The notes under the pieces: model-generated
Database searches by the model: none
What the model was told of the DNA's origin: nothing
The model's input: only the letters and a program-made list of their open reading frames with translations
Assembly (NCBI GenBank): GCA_964448755.1
Contig: CAYUXF010000029.1
Location: 1-18,514, forward strand
DNA length: 18,514 bases
Origin: CAYUXF01 sp964448755
Lineage (GTDB): Bacteria > Margulisbacteria > Termititenacia > Termititenacales > CAYUXF01
Reading direction: 5' to 3'
In this document: one piece after another, positions 1 to 7,435 of the stretch
How positions within the stretch are numbered: the stretch's first letter is position 1
Layout of the letters: the number at the start of each line of letters is the position of its first letter
Translations under genes and position numbers: made by a program

Positions 1-87
1 CATGGCTGTGTCAGGATGAAAAACCGCGATGTTGAAGAACTAAAAAACCTGGTTTATCAGGGAATAAGCGTAGATATTTTAGAATAA
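1..87 (+). CDS. L,D-transpeptidase (YkuD domain), C-terminal end only
   Basis: The plus-strand frame is open from base 1 and ends at TAA 85-87, giving a 28-residue C-terminus that begins HGCVRMKN and continues with DVEELKNLVYQGISVDIL. The HGC..R motif is the catalytic site of YkuD-type L,D-transpeptidases (Cys nucleophile, following Arg), and the segment after it matches the usual family ending (acidic helix, then a V/I strand). These enzymes make 3-3 crosslinks in peptidoglycan or attach proteins to it, outside the cytoplasmic membrane. The rest of the gene lies before the window. It converges on lgt with only 5 bases between the stops, so no independent terminator fits there. The identification rests on a short but very characteristic motif. 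Confidence 0.8.
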   Translation, partial: HGCVRMKNRDVEELKNLVYQGISVDILE

Positions 88-92
88 ACTAT

Positions 93-857
93 TTATTCTT
101 TATGGAGCTGATATTTTTTAATAAGAAAAACAGCCAGCGCAACAATTACCACACTGATAATATGGGCCATGCGAAAAGAACCGAGCATTAAGCTATCGGC
201 CCTAAAAAAAGAGACAACAAAACGACCTATCGAATAAAGGATCAAATAAAGCGAAAATATATAGCCGTCTTTATACTTGGTTTTTCTTAAATTAAATAGG
301 ATCAGAAAAAAAACAAAATTTAAAAAAAGCTCATAAAGCATTACCGGATGCAGTGGCATACCCGGAAACTCATTGCCGGCAGGAGTGCCGGCCGGAAAAA
401 CCAGACCCCAGGGCAAATTAGTCGGCAGGCCGTGCGCATCGCCATTCATAAAATTACCAAAACGCCCGAGAGTCTGACCAAGCATTAAATAAGGAGCCAG
501 AGCATCGGCAAAAAACCAGGTTTTGATCTTATATTTCTTTGTAGCCCAAATACCGGCCAGCACACCGCCAATGATCCCGCCATGAATAGCGAGCCCGCCA
601 TGCCAAAGGGCAATAATTTCCGCCGGCGCCTGCCAGTAATAACTTAGATTAAAGAGCACATAATAAAGTCGGGCAAAGATCAACCCGCCAATAAAAGTAA
701 TAATAATGATGTTCAAGATATCATCTTCAACATATTCAACGCCGCGGCGCTTAAACTCACTGACAATACCCTTAATGGCGATCAAAAGCGAAAGCGCATA
801 CATTAAGCCGTAATAACGTATTTCCAGAAAACCTATTTTTAAAAAGATTGGATGCAT
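93..857 (-). CDS. lgt: Prolipoprotein diacylglyceryl transferase
   Basis: Lgt transfers a diacylglyceryl group from phosphatidylglycerol to the lipobox cysteine of prelipoproteins in the cytoplasmic membrane. The 254-residue protein is of normal length and has about seven hydrophobic segments. It shows the family signatures: N-terminal IRYYGLMYAL (13-22), HGGLAIHGG (86-94), and the Lgt box GRFGNFMNGD (131-140) with the conserved Arg132, Asn135 and Asn138. HPVMLYE (170-176) and the late SIGRFVVSFFR segment (209-219) follow. The ATG at 855-857 has no Shine-Dalgarno sequence; a perfect TATAAT ends 6 bases upstream, so the mRNA may start at the ATG itself. It is transcribed alone, divergently from dgt. 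The identification is secure. Confidence 0.96.
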   Translation of the reverse strand: MHPIFLKIGFLEIRYYGLMYALSLLIAIKGIVSEFKRRGVEYVEDDILNIIIITFIGGLIFARLYYVLFNLSYYWQAPAEIIALWHGGLAIHGGIIGGVLAGIWATKKYKIKTWFFADALAPYLMLGQTLGRFGNFMNGDAHGLPTNLPWGLVFPAGTPAGNEFPGMPLHPVMLYELFLNFVFFLILFNLRKTKYKDGYIFSLYLILYSIGRFVVSFFRADSLMLGSFRMAHIISVVIVALAVFLIKKYQLHKE

Positions 858-863
858 TAATAA

Positions 864-869
864 ATTATA
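864..869 (-). promoter_or_regulatory. -10 box of lgt, leaderless arrangement
   Basis: On the minus strand TATAAT is followed by six bases and then the lgt ATG. Transcription starting the usual 6-8 bases after a -10 box would begin at or next to the start codon. No convincing -35 is present at 16-18 bases (TGTCTT at 17). A TCTTTTTT tract lies just upstream and is repeated in inverted orientation before dgt (arms 883-890 and 909-916). Confidence 0.6.
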
Positions 870-931
870 GTTGTTAAATGAGAAAAAAGACAGGTCATCT
901 CAGATCTCTCTTTTTTATTATCTTTTTTCCT

Positions 932-939
932 GCTAACAT
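932..939 (+). promoter_or_regulatory. Extended -10 box of dgt, leaderless arrangement
   Basis: TGCTAACAT contains an extended -10 TG dinucleotide and the hexamer TAACAT (934-939, 4 of 6 consensus), followed by exactly six bases and the dgt ATG at 946. There is no Shine-Dalgarno sequence between. A T-rich -35 region (911-916) sits at 17-base spacing. The same -10-to-ATG distance occurs at lgt and at the radical SAM gene. Confidence 0.5.
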
Positions 940-945
940 AAATTA

Positions 946-2085
946 ATGATCACCAAGCAGGAATTAGAAAACCAGGAAGAAAAAATACTCGCACCTTATG
1001 CCTGTTTAAGCAAATATTCCCAGGGCAGAAAATACCAGGAGATCGCCTCAGAATCGCGCACCGAATTTCAGCGCGACCGGGACCGCGTTATCCACGCCAA
1101 AGCCTTTAGAAGATTACTTCATAAAACCCAGGTTTTTGTCGCCTTAGAGGGCGATCATTACCGGAACCGGTTAACCCATACACTAGAGGTCTCGCAAATA
1201 GGGCGTCATATTGCCAGAATTTTACGTTTAAACGAAGATCTTGCCGAAACCATTGCACTGGCCCATGACCTTGGGCATACACCGTTTGGCCATACCGGCG
1301 AAGAGATCTTAGACGAGCTGATGAAAGACCACGGCGGGTTTGAACACAACCGGCAGAGCAGAAAAATAGTAGAAAAACTCGAGAAAAAATACGTCGGGAT
1401 CGACGGCTTAAATTTAACTTATGAAACTTTAGACGGCTTAATTAAGCATCGCTCTCCTTACGACAATAGCGGCATAGAGAGTCTGGAAGGCCCCTCACTG
1501 GAAGCACAGGCGGTCAATATTGCCGATGAAATTGCCTATAACAGCCACGATACCGATGACGGCATTACCTCGCGCCTGCTCGACATGAACGAGCTATACG
1601 CCAATGTCACTATCTGGAAAGAGCTGACCGACCTGCATCAGCAAAGTTACAGCAATCTCTCCGCTAGTGAATTACAGAACCTCAATATTAGAAAACTGAT
1701 CCATTATCAAATAACCGATCTAGTCAATAACAGCGAAGCAAACTTAAAACTCCAGAAAATTAACAGCTATCAGGATGTCTTAAAAACTATTGAACCGTTA
1801 ATTATCTTTAGCACAGAAACATCAGAAAAAATACAGGAACTCAGAAATTATTTATATAATAATTTCTATAAACACCCGGTTATCCTCTCCAAGGTCAATG
1901 AAGCTCAGCATATCATTGAAAAACTATTCAATTATTATAAAAAACACCCGGCGGAAATCAAGGATTCTTCTATGCATATTGAAGAAGCAACGGTCGAAGA
2001 AGCGGTCTGTGACTATATTGCCGGCATGACCGATCAGTACGCCCGCAAAAAATTTCTCAACATTACCAGCACCCAGAAAACCTAG
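946..2085 (+). CDS. dgt: Deoxyguanosinetriphosphate triphosphohydrolase (HD family dNTPase)
   Basis: This enzyme hydrolyses dGTP (often other dNTPs too) to the nucleoside and tripolyphosphate, adjusting dNTP pools. The 379-residue protein carries the typical N-terminal FQRDRDRVIHAKAFRRL segment (41-57). The HD metal site is complete: His78 (RLTH), His107-Asp108 (AHDLGHTPFGH) and Asp194 (NIADEIAYN). The GGFEHNRQS motif lies at 130-138. The length suits the shorter dGTPase-like subgroup found in many Gram-positive bacteria, so the exact nucleotide preference is uncertain. It is the only complete plus-strand gene in the window. Its TAG stop overlaps the stop of the convergent CNNM gene inside the tetramer CTAG. 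No Shine-Dalgarno sequence precedes the ATG. Confidence 0.93.
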   Translation: MITKQELENQEEKILAPYACLSKYSQGRKYQEIASESRTEFQRDRDRVIHAKAFRRLLHKTQVFVALEGDHYRNRLTHTLEVSQIGRHIARILRLNEDLAETIALAHDLGHTPFGHTGEEILDELMKDHGGFEHNRQSRKIVEKLEKKYVGIDGLNLTYETLDGLIKHRSPYDNSGIESLEGPSLEAQAVNIADEIAYNSHDTDDGITSRLLDMNELYANVTIWKELTDLHQQSYSNLSASELQNLNIRKLIHYQITDLVNNSEANLKLQKINSYQDVLKTIEPLIIFSTETSEKIQELRNYLYNNFYKHPVILSKVNEAQHIIEKLFNYYKKHPAEIKDSSMHIEEATVEEAVCDYIAGMTDQYARKKFLNITSTQKT

Positions 2086-3110
2086 TTCTCGTATTCATCT
2101 TCGATCTCACCAATGATCTCTTCGATCAGGTCCTCGATCGTCACAATACCAATAGTTTTTTCTTCGCGGTTATTGACTATCGCCAAATGCATTTTCTTAT
2201 CGCTGCGCATATGTTTTAAGACACGCGAAACTTTTCTGTCGTCATGCACAATATAAGGAGCTCTGATCAGCGCCGGGAAATCCTTTAAAACAAAATCTTC
2301 TTCATAGCGATCAGGATCAACTTTCAGTAAAAAATCTTTAACATATAATAAGCCAATTATATTTGTCCTAAATTGCTTATAAACCGGTATCCGCGAACGG
2401 GGATTTTCTTTGAGCTCCAGCAATAGTTCAGCAAAGGTGATGTTTTCCTCTACTGCCATCACTTCATCTATCGGCGTCATTACGTCGCGGACTATCTTAT
2501 CGCCAAAGCGGATAACCTCATACATCATCTCCTCTTCTTCTTTTTCAATAGCGCCAGAATCTTCGCCCGCATCGATCATAGCCAGAATTTCTTTTTCCGT
2601 TACCAGTGAATTCTGCGTCAAGCTCTGGCCGCCGGAAAGCCTGACAAAAAAAGAAGATATTTTATTAAGCACATAAACGAACGGTGAAAATATTATTGAA
2701 AAAAACCTGATAACCGGCGCTACCAAAGAAGCAAAAAATTTAGCATGAGCCAGCGCAACGGACTTAGGGGTAACTTCACCAAAGATCAATAAAAAAGTTG
2801 TAACAAAAAAAGTAGTTATTAATGTCACATATGTCGGGCTATCTATTCCGACAGCACCTAAAATATCTATAAACAGCAAGGTGGCCAGCGCAGTTAAGGC
2901 GATATTAACCAAATTATTGCCGAGCAAAATGGTCGCCAGCATGGCACTGGGGTTATCAAATAAATACTTTAAACTGGAATGACTTTTTTTCTTTTTCTTT
3001 TTAAGTTCATGTAAATGATATTTTCTGATCGCAGTCAAGGAAGTTTCCGCTCCAGAAAAAAAAGCAGAACAAGCCAGCAAAAGAACTAAAAAAAATAATT
3101 CCAACACCAT
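2082..3110 (-). CDS. CNNM/DUF21 membrane protein with paired CBS domains (HlyC/CorC-like ion transporter)
   Basis: Members of this family are linked to Mg2+ (or Na+/Mg2+) export and metal resistance at the cytoplasmic membrane. The DUF21 membrane part spans about residues 1-170, with the motifs FSGAETSL (18-25) and GEVTPKS (111-117). An acidic linker (SGAIEKEEEEMM, 185-196) leads into two CBS domains: the first opens with VRDVMTPIDEV (207-217) and the second ends with GIVTIEDLIEEIIGEIEDE. The 342-residue protein ends right after the second CBS domain, so the C-terminal CorC/HlyC domain of the usual longer (about 430-residue) relatives is absent. A run of six lysines (37-42) lies on the cytoplasmic side. 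It is the last gene of the murA operon, 6 bases after dgkA. Ion specificity cannot be read from sequence. Confidence 0.88.
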   Translation of the reverse strand: MVLELFFLVLLLACSAFFSGAETSLTAIRKYHLHELKKKKKKSHSSLKYLFDNPSAMLATILLGNNLVNIALTALATLLFIDILGAVGIDSPTYVTLITTFFVTTFLLIFGEVTPKSVALAHAKFFASLVAPVIRFFSIIFSPFVYVLNKISSFFVRLSGGQSLTQNSLVTEKEILAMIDAGEDSGAIEKEEEEMMYEVIRFGDKIVRDVMTPIDEVMAVEENITFAELLLELKENPRSRIPVYKQFRTNIIGLLYVKDFLLKVDPDRYEEDFVLKDFPALIRAPYIVHDDRKVSRVLKHMRSDKKMHLAIVNNREEKTIGIVTIEDLIEEIIGEIEDEYEN

Positions 3111-3116
3111 TTTAAA

Positions 3117-3491
3117 TTACTCTACCAGAAAAGGCAGTAATTTGCCGCCAAAAATTATTAAACCGGTCAAAACAGCATTAATTGATGTCACAAGAACCGC
3201 CCCGGCAGCAACATCTTTAGCCAAACGGGCTTCTGGTTTTTTTTCTTTAGTGACCAGATCGACATTGGCCTCCAGTGCCGTGTTCATCAACTCAGCAAAG
3301 ATCACCATTGTAATAGTTATCAATAAATAGAGCCATTCCGCTTCATTAATACGCAAGTAAAATCCGGCCAAAAGCGCCAGTACCGCCATGACCAGATGAT
3401 AACGCATATGAACTTCATATTTAACCGCCTGTGCAATACCATTAAGCGCATACTTAAGACTGGTAATAAACCGCCTATAGTGTTTTTGCAT
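3117..3491 (-). CDS. dgkA: Diacylglycerol/undecaprenol kinase, DgkA family
   Basis: This is a small integral membrane kinase of 124 residues with three hydrophobic segments (about 33-46, 53-68, 97-115). The conserved active-site block is FAELMNTALEANVDL (65-79, Glu67, Asn70, Glu74, Asp78), followed by RLAKDVAAGAVL (89-100, Asp93). The form with this C-terminal block is typical of Gram-positive homologues, which phosphorylate undecaprenol rather than diacylglycerol. That would regenerate the lipid carrier used in wall synthesis and would fit the murA operon. The start codon lies 17 bases inside the end of ybeY and is preceded by an excellent AAGGAG five bases away. Substrate choice is inferred, not shown. 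Confidence 0.92.
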   Translation of the reverse strand: MQKHYRRFITSLKYALNGIAQAVKYEVHMRYHLVMAVLALLAGFYLRINEAEWLYLLITITMVIFAELMNTALEANVDLVTKEKKPEARLAKDVAAGAVLVTSINAVLTGLIIFGGKLLPFLVE

Positions 3492-3909
3492 AATACTCCT
3501 TCTTGAAAAATTTTTGCATTAACACTTGTTCTTTTTCCTGCATCAGCGCCTCTTCTTTGGCTGAATGATGATCATGGCCCAGCAAATGCAAAAGGCCATG
3601 GACTGTCAATAAAACCGTCTCTTCCATCAGCTCTGTGCCAAAATAACGGCAATTGGCCCGTGCGGTAGGCAATGAAATAAAAATATCCCCTAATAAATTA
3701 TCATCAAACTGCTCAAAAGAAAGAACGTCAGTAGCCTTGTCTTTGTTTCGGTATTGTTTATTTAATTTTTTAATTAGAACATTGCCGCATAACGTAACTG
3801 AAACAGAACGCTCGGTTATTTGCAAAAAAGCCAGTATTTTCTTGAGGTATTTTTTATAAACATTCAGATCAAAATCAGCCGCTTTAAAAAGATAATTAAC
3901 GTAAAACAT
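3475..3909 (-). CDS. ybeY: Endoribonuclease YbeY (16S rRNA 3'-end maturation)
   Basis: YbeY is a zinc-dependent endoribonuclease involved in 16S rRNA 3' maturation and ribosome quality control. The 144-residue protein has the diagnostic zinc motif HGLLHLLGHDH with His104, His108 and His114 in the H-x3-H-x5-H spacing. The family strand motif ATDVLSF (59-65) and GDIFIS (74-79) are also present. Its ATG directly follows the TAA of pgpH (TAAATG) without a clear Shine-Dalgarno sequence, which suggests translational coupling. Its end overlaps dgkA by 17 bases. The neighbours pgpH and dgkA are the same as in Bacillus (yqfF-yqfG-dgkA). Confidence 0.95.
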   Translation of the reverse strand: MFYVNYLFKAADFDLNVYKKYLKKILAFLQITERSVSVTLCGNVLIKKLNKQYRNKDKATDVLSFEQFDDNLLGDIFISLPTARANCRYFGTELMEETVLLTVHGLLHLLGHDHHSAKEEALMQEKEQVLMQKFFKKEYYAKTL

Positions 3910-6045
3910 TTATTTTAAAGGCTCCGCCGCCGGACTCTCGTCAGGATACTCTATCCGTGAATGAAAAGAACCCTCCAGCCGGCGCATGAAGGCATTTTTA
4001 ATATTATGGAGATCCTTAAAGGTCAAATCACATTCATCTAACTGACCGCTGTTAAATTTTTCTTTAATAATTTTTTCTATCATATTTTGCACCTTGCTCG
4101 GTGTCGCTTTTTCCAGAGAACGAATCGCCGCCTCACAGGAATCAGCCAATAAAATAGCAGCCGCCTCTTTGGTCTGCGGCTTAGGGCCAGGATATCTAAA
4201 ATCGGCATCAGTAAGTTTGTCTTTTTTCTCTTCGCTAGACTCTAAGAAACTACGGTAAAAATATGACATTACACTGGTGCCATGATGCTGTTTAATAATA
4301 TCAATAATGACATTAGGTATTTTATGTTTACGGGCAATTTCCACACCCTCTTTAACGTGCGACAGAATTATCAAAACCGATAAACTAATATTGATATTAT
4401 CGTGCGGATTTCCCAGCCCGGTTTGATTCTCAATAAAAAAATACGGCCGATTGACCTTGCCGATATCATGATAATAGGCAGCAACTCTTGCCAGTAAAGG
4501 ATTTCCAGATGTAACCTCAACGGCGGCCTCCGCCAGATTAGCGACCATAATAGAGTGATGATAGGTACCAGGCGCTTCGATCAATAAACGCTTAAGCAAT
4601 ACATTATTAGGATTAGCCAGTTCCAGCAGTTTAATAGAAGTAACTACACCAAAAAAATCCTCAATATAGGGCAGGATACCCTGTACTAACATAGAAGAAA
4701 AAAGCGAGACCAAGGCCAGTTTTAAAGAAAGGACCAGCACTGAACCAAGAACCAATCTGCCCATGGCTGCGGAAACCGCCCAAAAGACAAGGACACTAAA
4801 GACCGCCGTCCAAAAGCCGGCCTTAGTTATATCATTGCGTTCTACGATCATTCTGGAAAAATAAATAGCCAGAAGTGCATTAATAAGCAAAATTGAAAAA
4901 TAATAAAAATCATATTTGAAGATCAGTGTTATTTGAAAAGAAAGCAAAAATAAAAGAATAGCCGTCAAAGTAATATCATGCAACGTGATCGTAAATAAAA
5001 AGGCAATGGCGATCAAGGGCAGATAAAGCGGCTCAAGATTAACAAAGAAACGGGCTAGCATTAATATAACAAGCGATAAACTGACGATCAAGATCAATTC
5101 TTTGTTATTTTTTAAAACCGCCGGTTTATTTTTACCCAAATAGCCGGCCAATAAAAACAAAGAAATAAAATTCAAAATAGCTACCGCTAAAATTTTAAGC
5201 GGATTAAACAAAGAACCGTGCAAACCCAGCTTTTTTAAGATCTCTATATGCTGTTCGGTCACTTTGTCGCCAACATAAATTATCGGCTGGTTTTTAACAA
5301 GTCTGGTTTTGCGCGGTAAAACACTGGCTCGAACCTGCGATTTTTTAAGATTAGTGGCAATTAAATTAAAGGTTTTATTATTCTCCACCGCCTGCAATAA
5401 GATCTCTTTAATGATCTCCTTATGTCTGATCTGCAAATTCATACGGCTGACTTCGTTATTAATAGCAACTCGCAAATCCAGACTATTTTTATCTTCTACC
5501 CCGCCAGCCATGATCTGTTCCAGTTGCTGAACGATCAAGCTCTCCACCAGAACAAGCACGCTGGTATCAGTATTAATAATTGTTGACAGGTTTTTTTGCG
5601 GCAGATCAAAGATTAATTTTTCCTTAATAGCAAAGCGCTGTTCGTCACTTAGATCACGTTCTTTTAATTTATTGATCGATCTAAAAAAAAGAGCTACTTT
5701 TTCCTTAGCTATTTCGATAGCTTCGTTATCAATATCATAGACTTTCTCTACTTGTGCCGCCCGCTCTTCCCGCAAACGCTCTGTCTCAAAAATATCCTGT
5801 CTAGTAGAAAACTCCGTATCAACTGGTGAAAAAACAGAAAAAGGAGCAATGTCCCCTATTTTAAAATTAACCTTATTGGAAAAAAAGGGGACCGCAATAA
5901 TAATTGTCATCAATGAAAACCATACGGCAAAAACAATAAAATTAGAACGCGTAAAACGCTTAAAAAGCGAACGATCGACAACTTCATTACAAGCTTCTAA
6001 AAAATAATTTCTTTTATTAAATATATTTTTTTTAACTGATCCCAT
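3910..6045 (-). CDS. pgpH: 7TM-HD membrane phosphohydrolase (PgpH/YqfF family, probable c-di-AMP phosphodiesterase)
   Basis: PgpH-type proteins hydrolyse cyclic di-AMP to pApA at the membrane. The order is: one N-terminal membrane segment (about 34-54), a large extracytoplasmic 7TMR-HDED-like domain (about 60-275), seven membrane segments (about 282-460), then a cytoplasmic HD domain (about 485-690). In the HD domain I see His496/His497 (GTYHHSIM), His526-Asp527 (YYHDIGKV), His587/His588 (KQHHGT) and Asp635 (LLADSCEA), so the metal site looks intact. The 711-residue length is normal. It starts 2 bases after murA, with AAGG about 10 bases upstream. No diadenylate cyclase lies in this window, so the substrate rests on family knowledge. 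Confidence 0.92.
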   Translation of the reverse strand: MGSVKKNIFNKRNYFLEACNEVVDRSLFKRFTRSNFIVFAVWFSLMTIIIAVPFFSNKVNFKIGDIAPFSVFSPVDTEFSTRQDIFETERLREERAAQVEKVYDIDNEAIEIAKEKVALFFRSINKLKERDLSDEQRFAIKEKLIFDLPQKNLSTIINTDTSVLVLVESLIVQQLEQIMAGGVEDKNSLDLRVAINNEVSRMNLQIRHKEIIKEILLQAVENNKTFNLIATNLKKSQVRASVLPRKTRLVKNQPIIYVGDKVTEQHIEILKKLGLHGSLFNPLKILAVAILNFISLFLLAGYLGKNKPAVLKNNKELILIVSLSLVILMLARFFVNLEPLYLPLIAIAFLFTITLHDITLTAILLFLLSFQITLIFKYDFYYFSILLINALLAIYFSRMIVERNDITKAGFWTAVFSVLVFWAVSAAMGRLVLGSVLVLSLKLALVSLFSSMLVQGILPYIEDFFGVVTSIKLLELANPNNVLLKRLLIEAPGTYHHSIMVANLAEAAVEVTSGNPLLARVAAYYHDIGKVNRPYFFIENQTGLGNPHDNINISLSVLIILSHVKEGVEIARKHKIPNVIIDIIKQHHGTSVMSYFYRSFLESSEEKKDKLTDADFRYPGPKPQTKEAAAILLADSCEAAIRSLEKATPSKVQNMIEKIIKEKFNSGQLDECDLTFKDLHNIKNAFMRRLEGSFHSRIEYPDESPAAEPLK

Positions 6046-6047
6046 TT

Positions 6048-7298
6048 TTATTTTAACCTTGTTATTTTTGCGCCCAAGCCATTGAGCTTTTCTAATAAAT
6101 TATCATAGCCTCTTTCCACATGTTCTATGTCATAAATAACTGTTTCGCCTTCGGCGACAAGCCCGGCCAGCCAGAGGGCCGCGCCTGCTCTTAGATCAGT
6201 AGAACGCACCTCCGCGCCGGAAAAGCCATTAACCCCACTAACTATAGCAACACGGTCTTTTAATTTAATAAAAGCCCCCATCCGCTGTAGTTCGGCAATA
6301 TGCATAAAACGATTCTCAAAAATATTTTCAACAATTACACTTTTACCTTCAGCCAGCGCCAAAAAAGTCATCATCTGCGCCTGCATATCAGTAGGGAAGC
6401 CGGGATAAGGCTTAGTCTCAATATCTACCGCCTGCCATTTTTTGGTCGGCAACACCTGAACACTATCCGTCAGTATCTCCAGATTAGCGCCGGCAGATTT
6501 CAGTTTATCCAGCACCGCATTTAAATGATTGGGGTTCATATTTTTAACCAAAACCCGCCCGCCTGTCATTAAAGTGGCAATGATCAATGTCCCAGCTTCT
6601 ATTCTATCAGGAATAACCTCGTGTTTAACATTGTGCAAAGAAGCAACTCCCTTAATCCTAATCGTCGGTGTACCCGCCCCGCTAATTATAGCCCCGGCTT
6701 TATTGAGCATATTAGCGAGATCTTCTATTTCCGGCTCACAAGCAGCGTTATCTATTTCGGTATCCCCTTCCGCCAGTGCAGCAGCCATCATAATGTTCTC
6801 CGTTGCGCCAACGCTGGGAAAAGGAAAAACTATTTTTGTGCCTTTCAGTTTAGCAGCTTTAACTTCAATAAAACCGTGTTCCAGCGAAACTTTAGCCCCC
6901 AGTTTTTTGAAACCTTCTAAATGAATATCTACTGGCCGGCCGCCAATAGCACATCCTCCAGGCAGGGGAATTCTAGTCATGCCTGTGCGGGCTAAAATAG
7001 GACCAGCCACAAAAAAAGATGCTCGCATTTTGGTCACCAGCTCGTACGGAACCAAATGTTTAATTTTTTTATTGTTGACGATCCTGATCGTATTATTGTG
7101 CTGTTCGGCCGTCAAATTTAAGGAAGTTAACATTCTGCGCATTGTTGTAATATCGGTCAATTTCGGTACATTAGAAATAAAGGAAGACCCCTCTATTAAA
7201 ATAGTAGCCGCCAGCAAAGGAAGAGCGGAATTTTTTGCACCAGAAACCACAACTTCGCCATTGAGACTCTTACCGCCAATTATCTTAACTCTTGCCAT
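6048..7298 (-). CDS. murA: UDP-N-acetylglucosamine 1-carboxyvinyltransferase
   Basis: MurA transfers enolpyruvate from PEP to UDP-GlcNAc, the first committed step of peptidoglycan synthesis, in the cytoplasm. The 416-residue protein is full length. It shows Lys22-Asn23 (SGAKNSALP), Arg92 (MRAS) and the active-site loop LPGGCAIGGRPVDIH with Cys116. Cys116 is the residue alkylated by fosfomycin, so the enzyme is predicted to be of the sensitive type. The late GFPTDMQAQMM motif is also present. It is the first gene of a five-gene operon ending with the CNNM transporter. Only a weak GAAAG precedes the ATG, and a candidate promoter lies just upstream. The identification is secure. Confidence 0.97.
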   Translation of the reverse strand: MARVKIIGGKSLNGEVVVSGAKNSALPLLAATILIEGSSFISNVPKLTDITTMRRMLTSLNLTAEQHNNTIRIVNNKKIKHLVPYELVTKMRASFFVAGPILARTGMTRIPLPGGCAIGGRPVDIHLEGFKKLGAKVSLEHGFIEVKAAKLKGTKIVFPFPSVGATENIMMAAALAEGDTEIDNAACEPEIEDLANMLNKAGAIISGAGTPTIRIKGVASLHNVKHEVIPDRIEAGTLIIATLMTGGRVLVKNMNPNHLNAVLDKLKSAGANLEILTDSVQVLPTKKWQAVDIETKPYPGFPTDMQAQMMTFLALAEGKSVIVENIFENRFMHIAELQRMGAFIKLKDRVAIVSGVNGFSGAEVRSTDLRAGAALWLAGLVAEGETVIYDIEHVERGYDNLLEKLNGLGAKITRLK

Positions 7299-7313
7299 TT
7301 TTATTTATCTTTC

Positions 7314-7340
7314 ATTGTATTAGCCGTACTTAAAGGCCAA
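7314..7340 (-). promoter_or_regulatory. Candidate promoter of the murA operon
   Basis: On the minus strand TACAAT (7314-7319, 5 of 6) lies 15 bases before the murA ATG. TTGGCC (7335-7340, 4 of 6) lies upstream at the short spacing of 15 bases. The rest of the nfo-murA gap (7341-7435) is strongly AT-rich with no other clear signal. The call is tentative. Confidence 0.35.
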
Positions 7341-7435
7341 ACTATTTATTTTTTTATTCAGAACAACTATCTTATATTATATTATTAAATAACTAAAATA
7401 AAAACTTAAAACCAGACTTTTTTAAAACAGGAATG

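Noticed and set aside
1088..1096. TTATCCACG, one base from a DnaA box
   Set aside because: A single copy inside conserved dgt codons (Val-Ile-His-Ala), with no cluster, AT-rich unwinding region or dnaA/dnaN nearby.
2994..3005. A-rich run in CNNM encoding six lysines, considered as a frameshift site
   Set aside because: The codon phase does not give a canonical slippery heptamer and both sides are in one intact frame.
6529..6924. 131-codon plus-strand frame antisense to murA
   Set aside because: It mirrors the conserved murA coding sequence, has no ribosome binding site, and its product is Ser/Ala/Ile-rich without any domain; similar frames oppose smc and CNNM.
7406..7425. TTAAAA/TTTTAA inverted repeat followed by a T-rich tract after nfo (minus strand)
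   Set aside because: Six A-T pairs only, in strongly AT-rich DNA; too weak to call a terminator.
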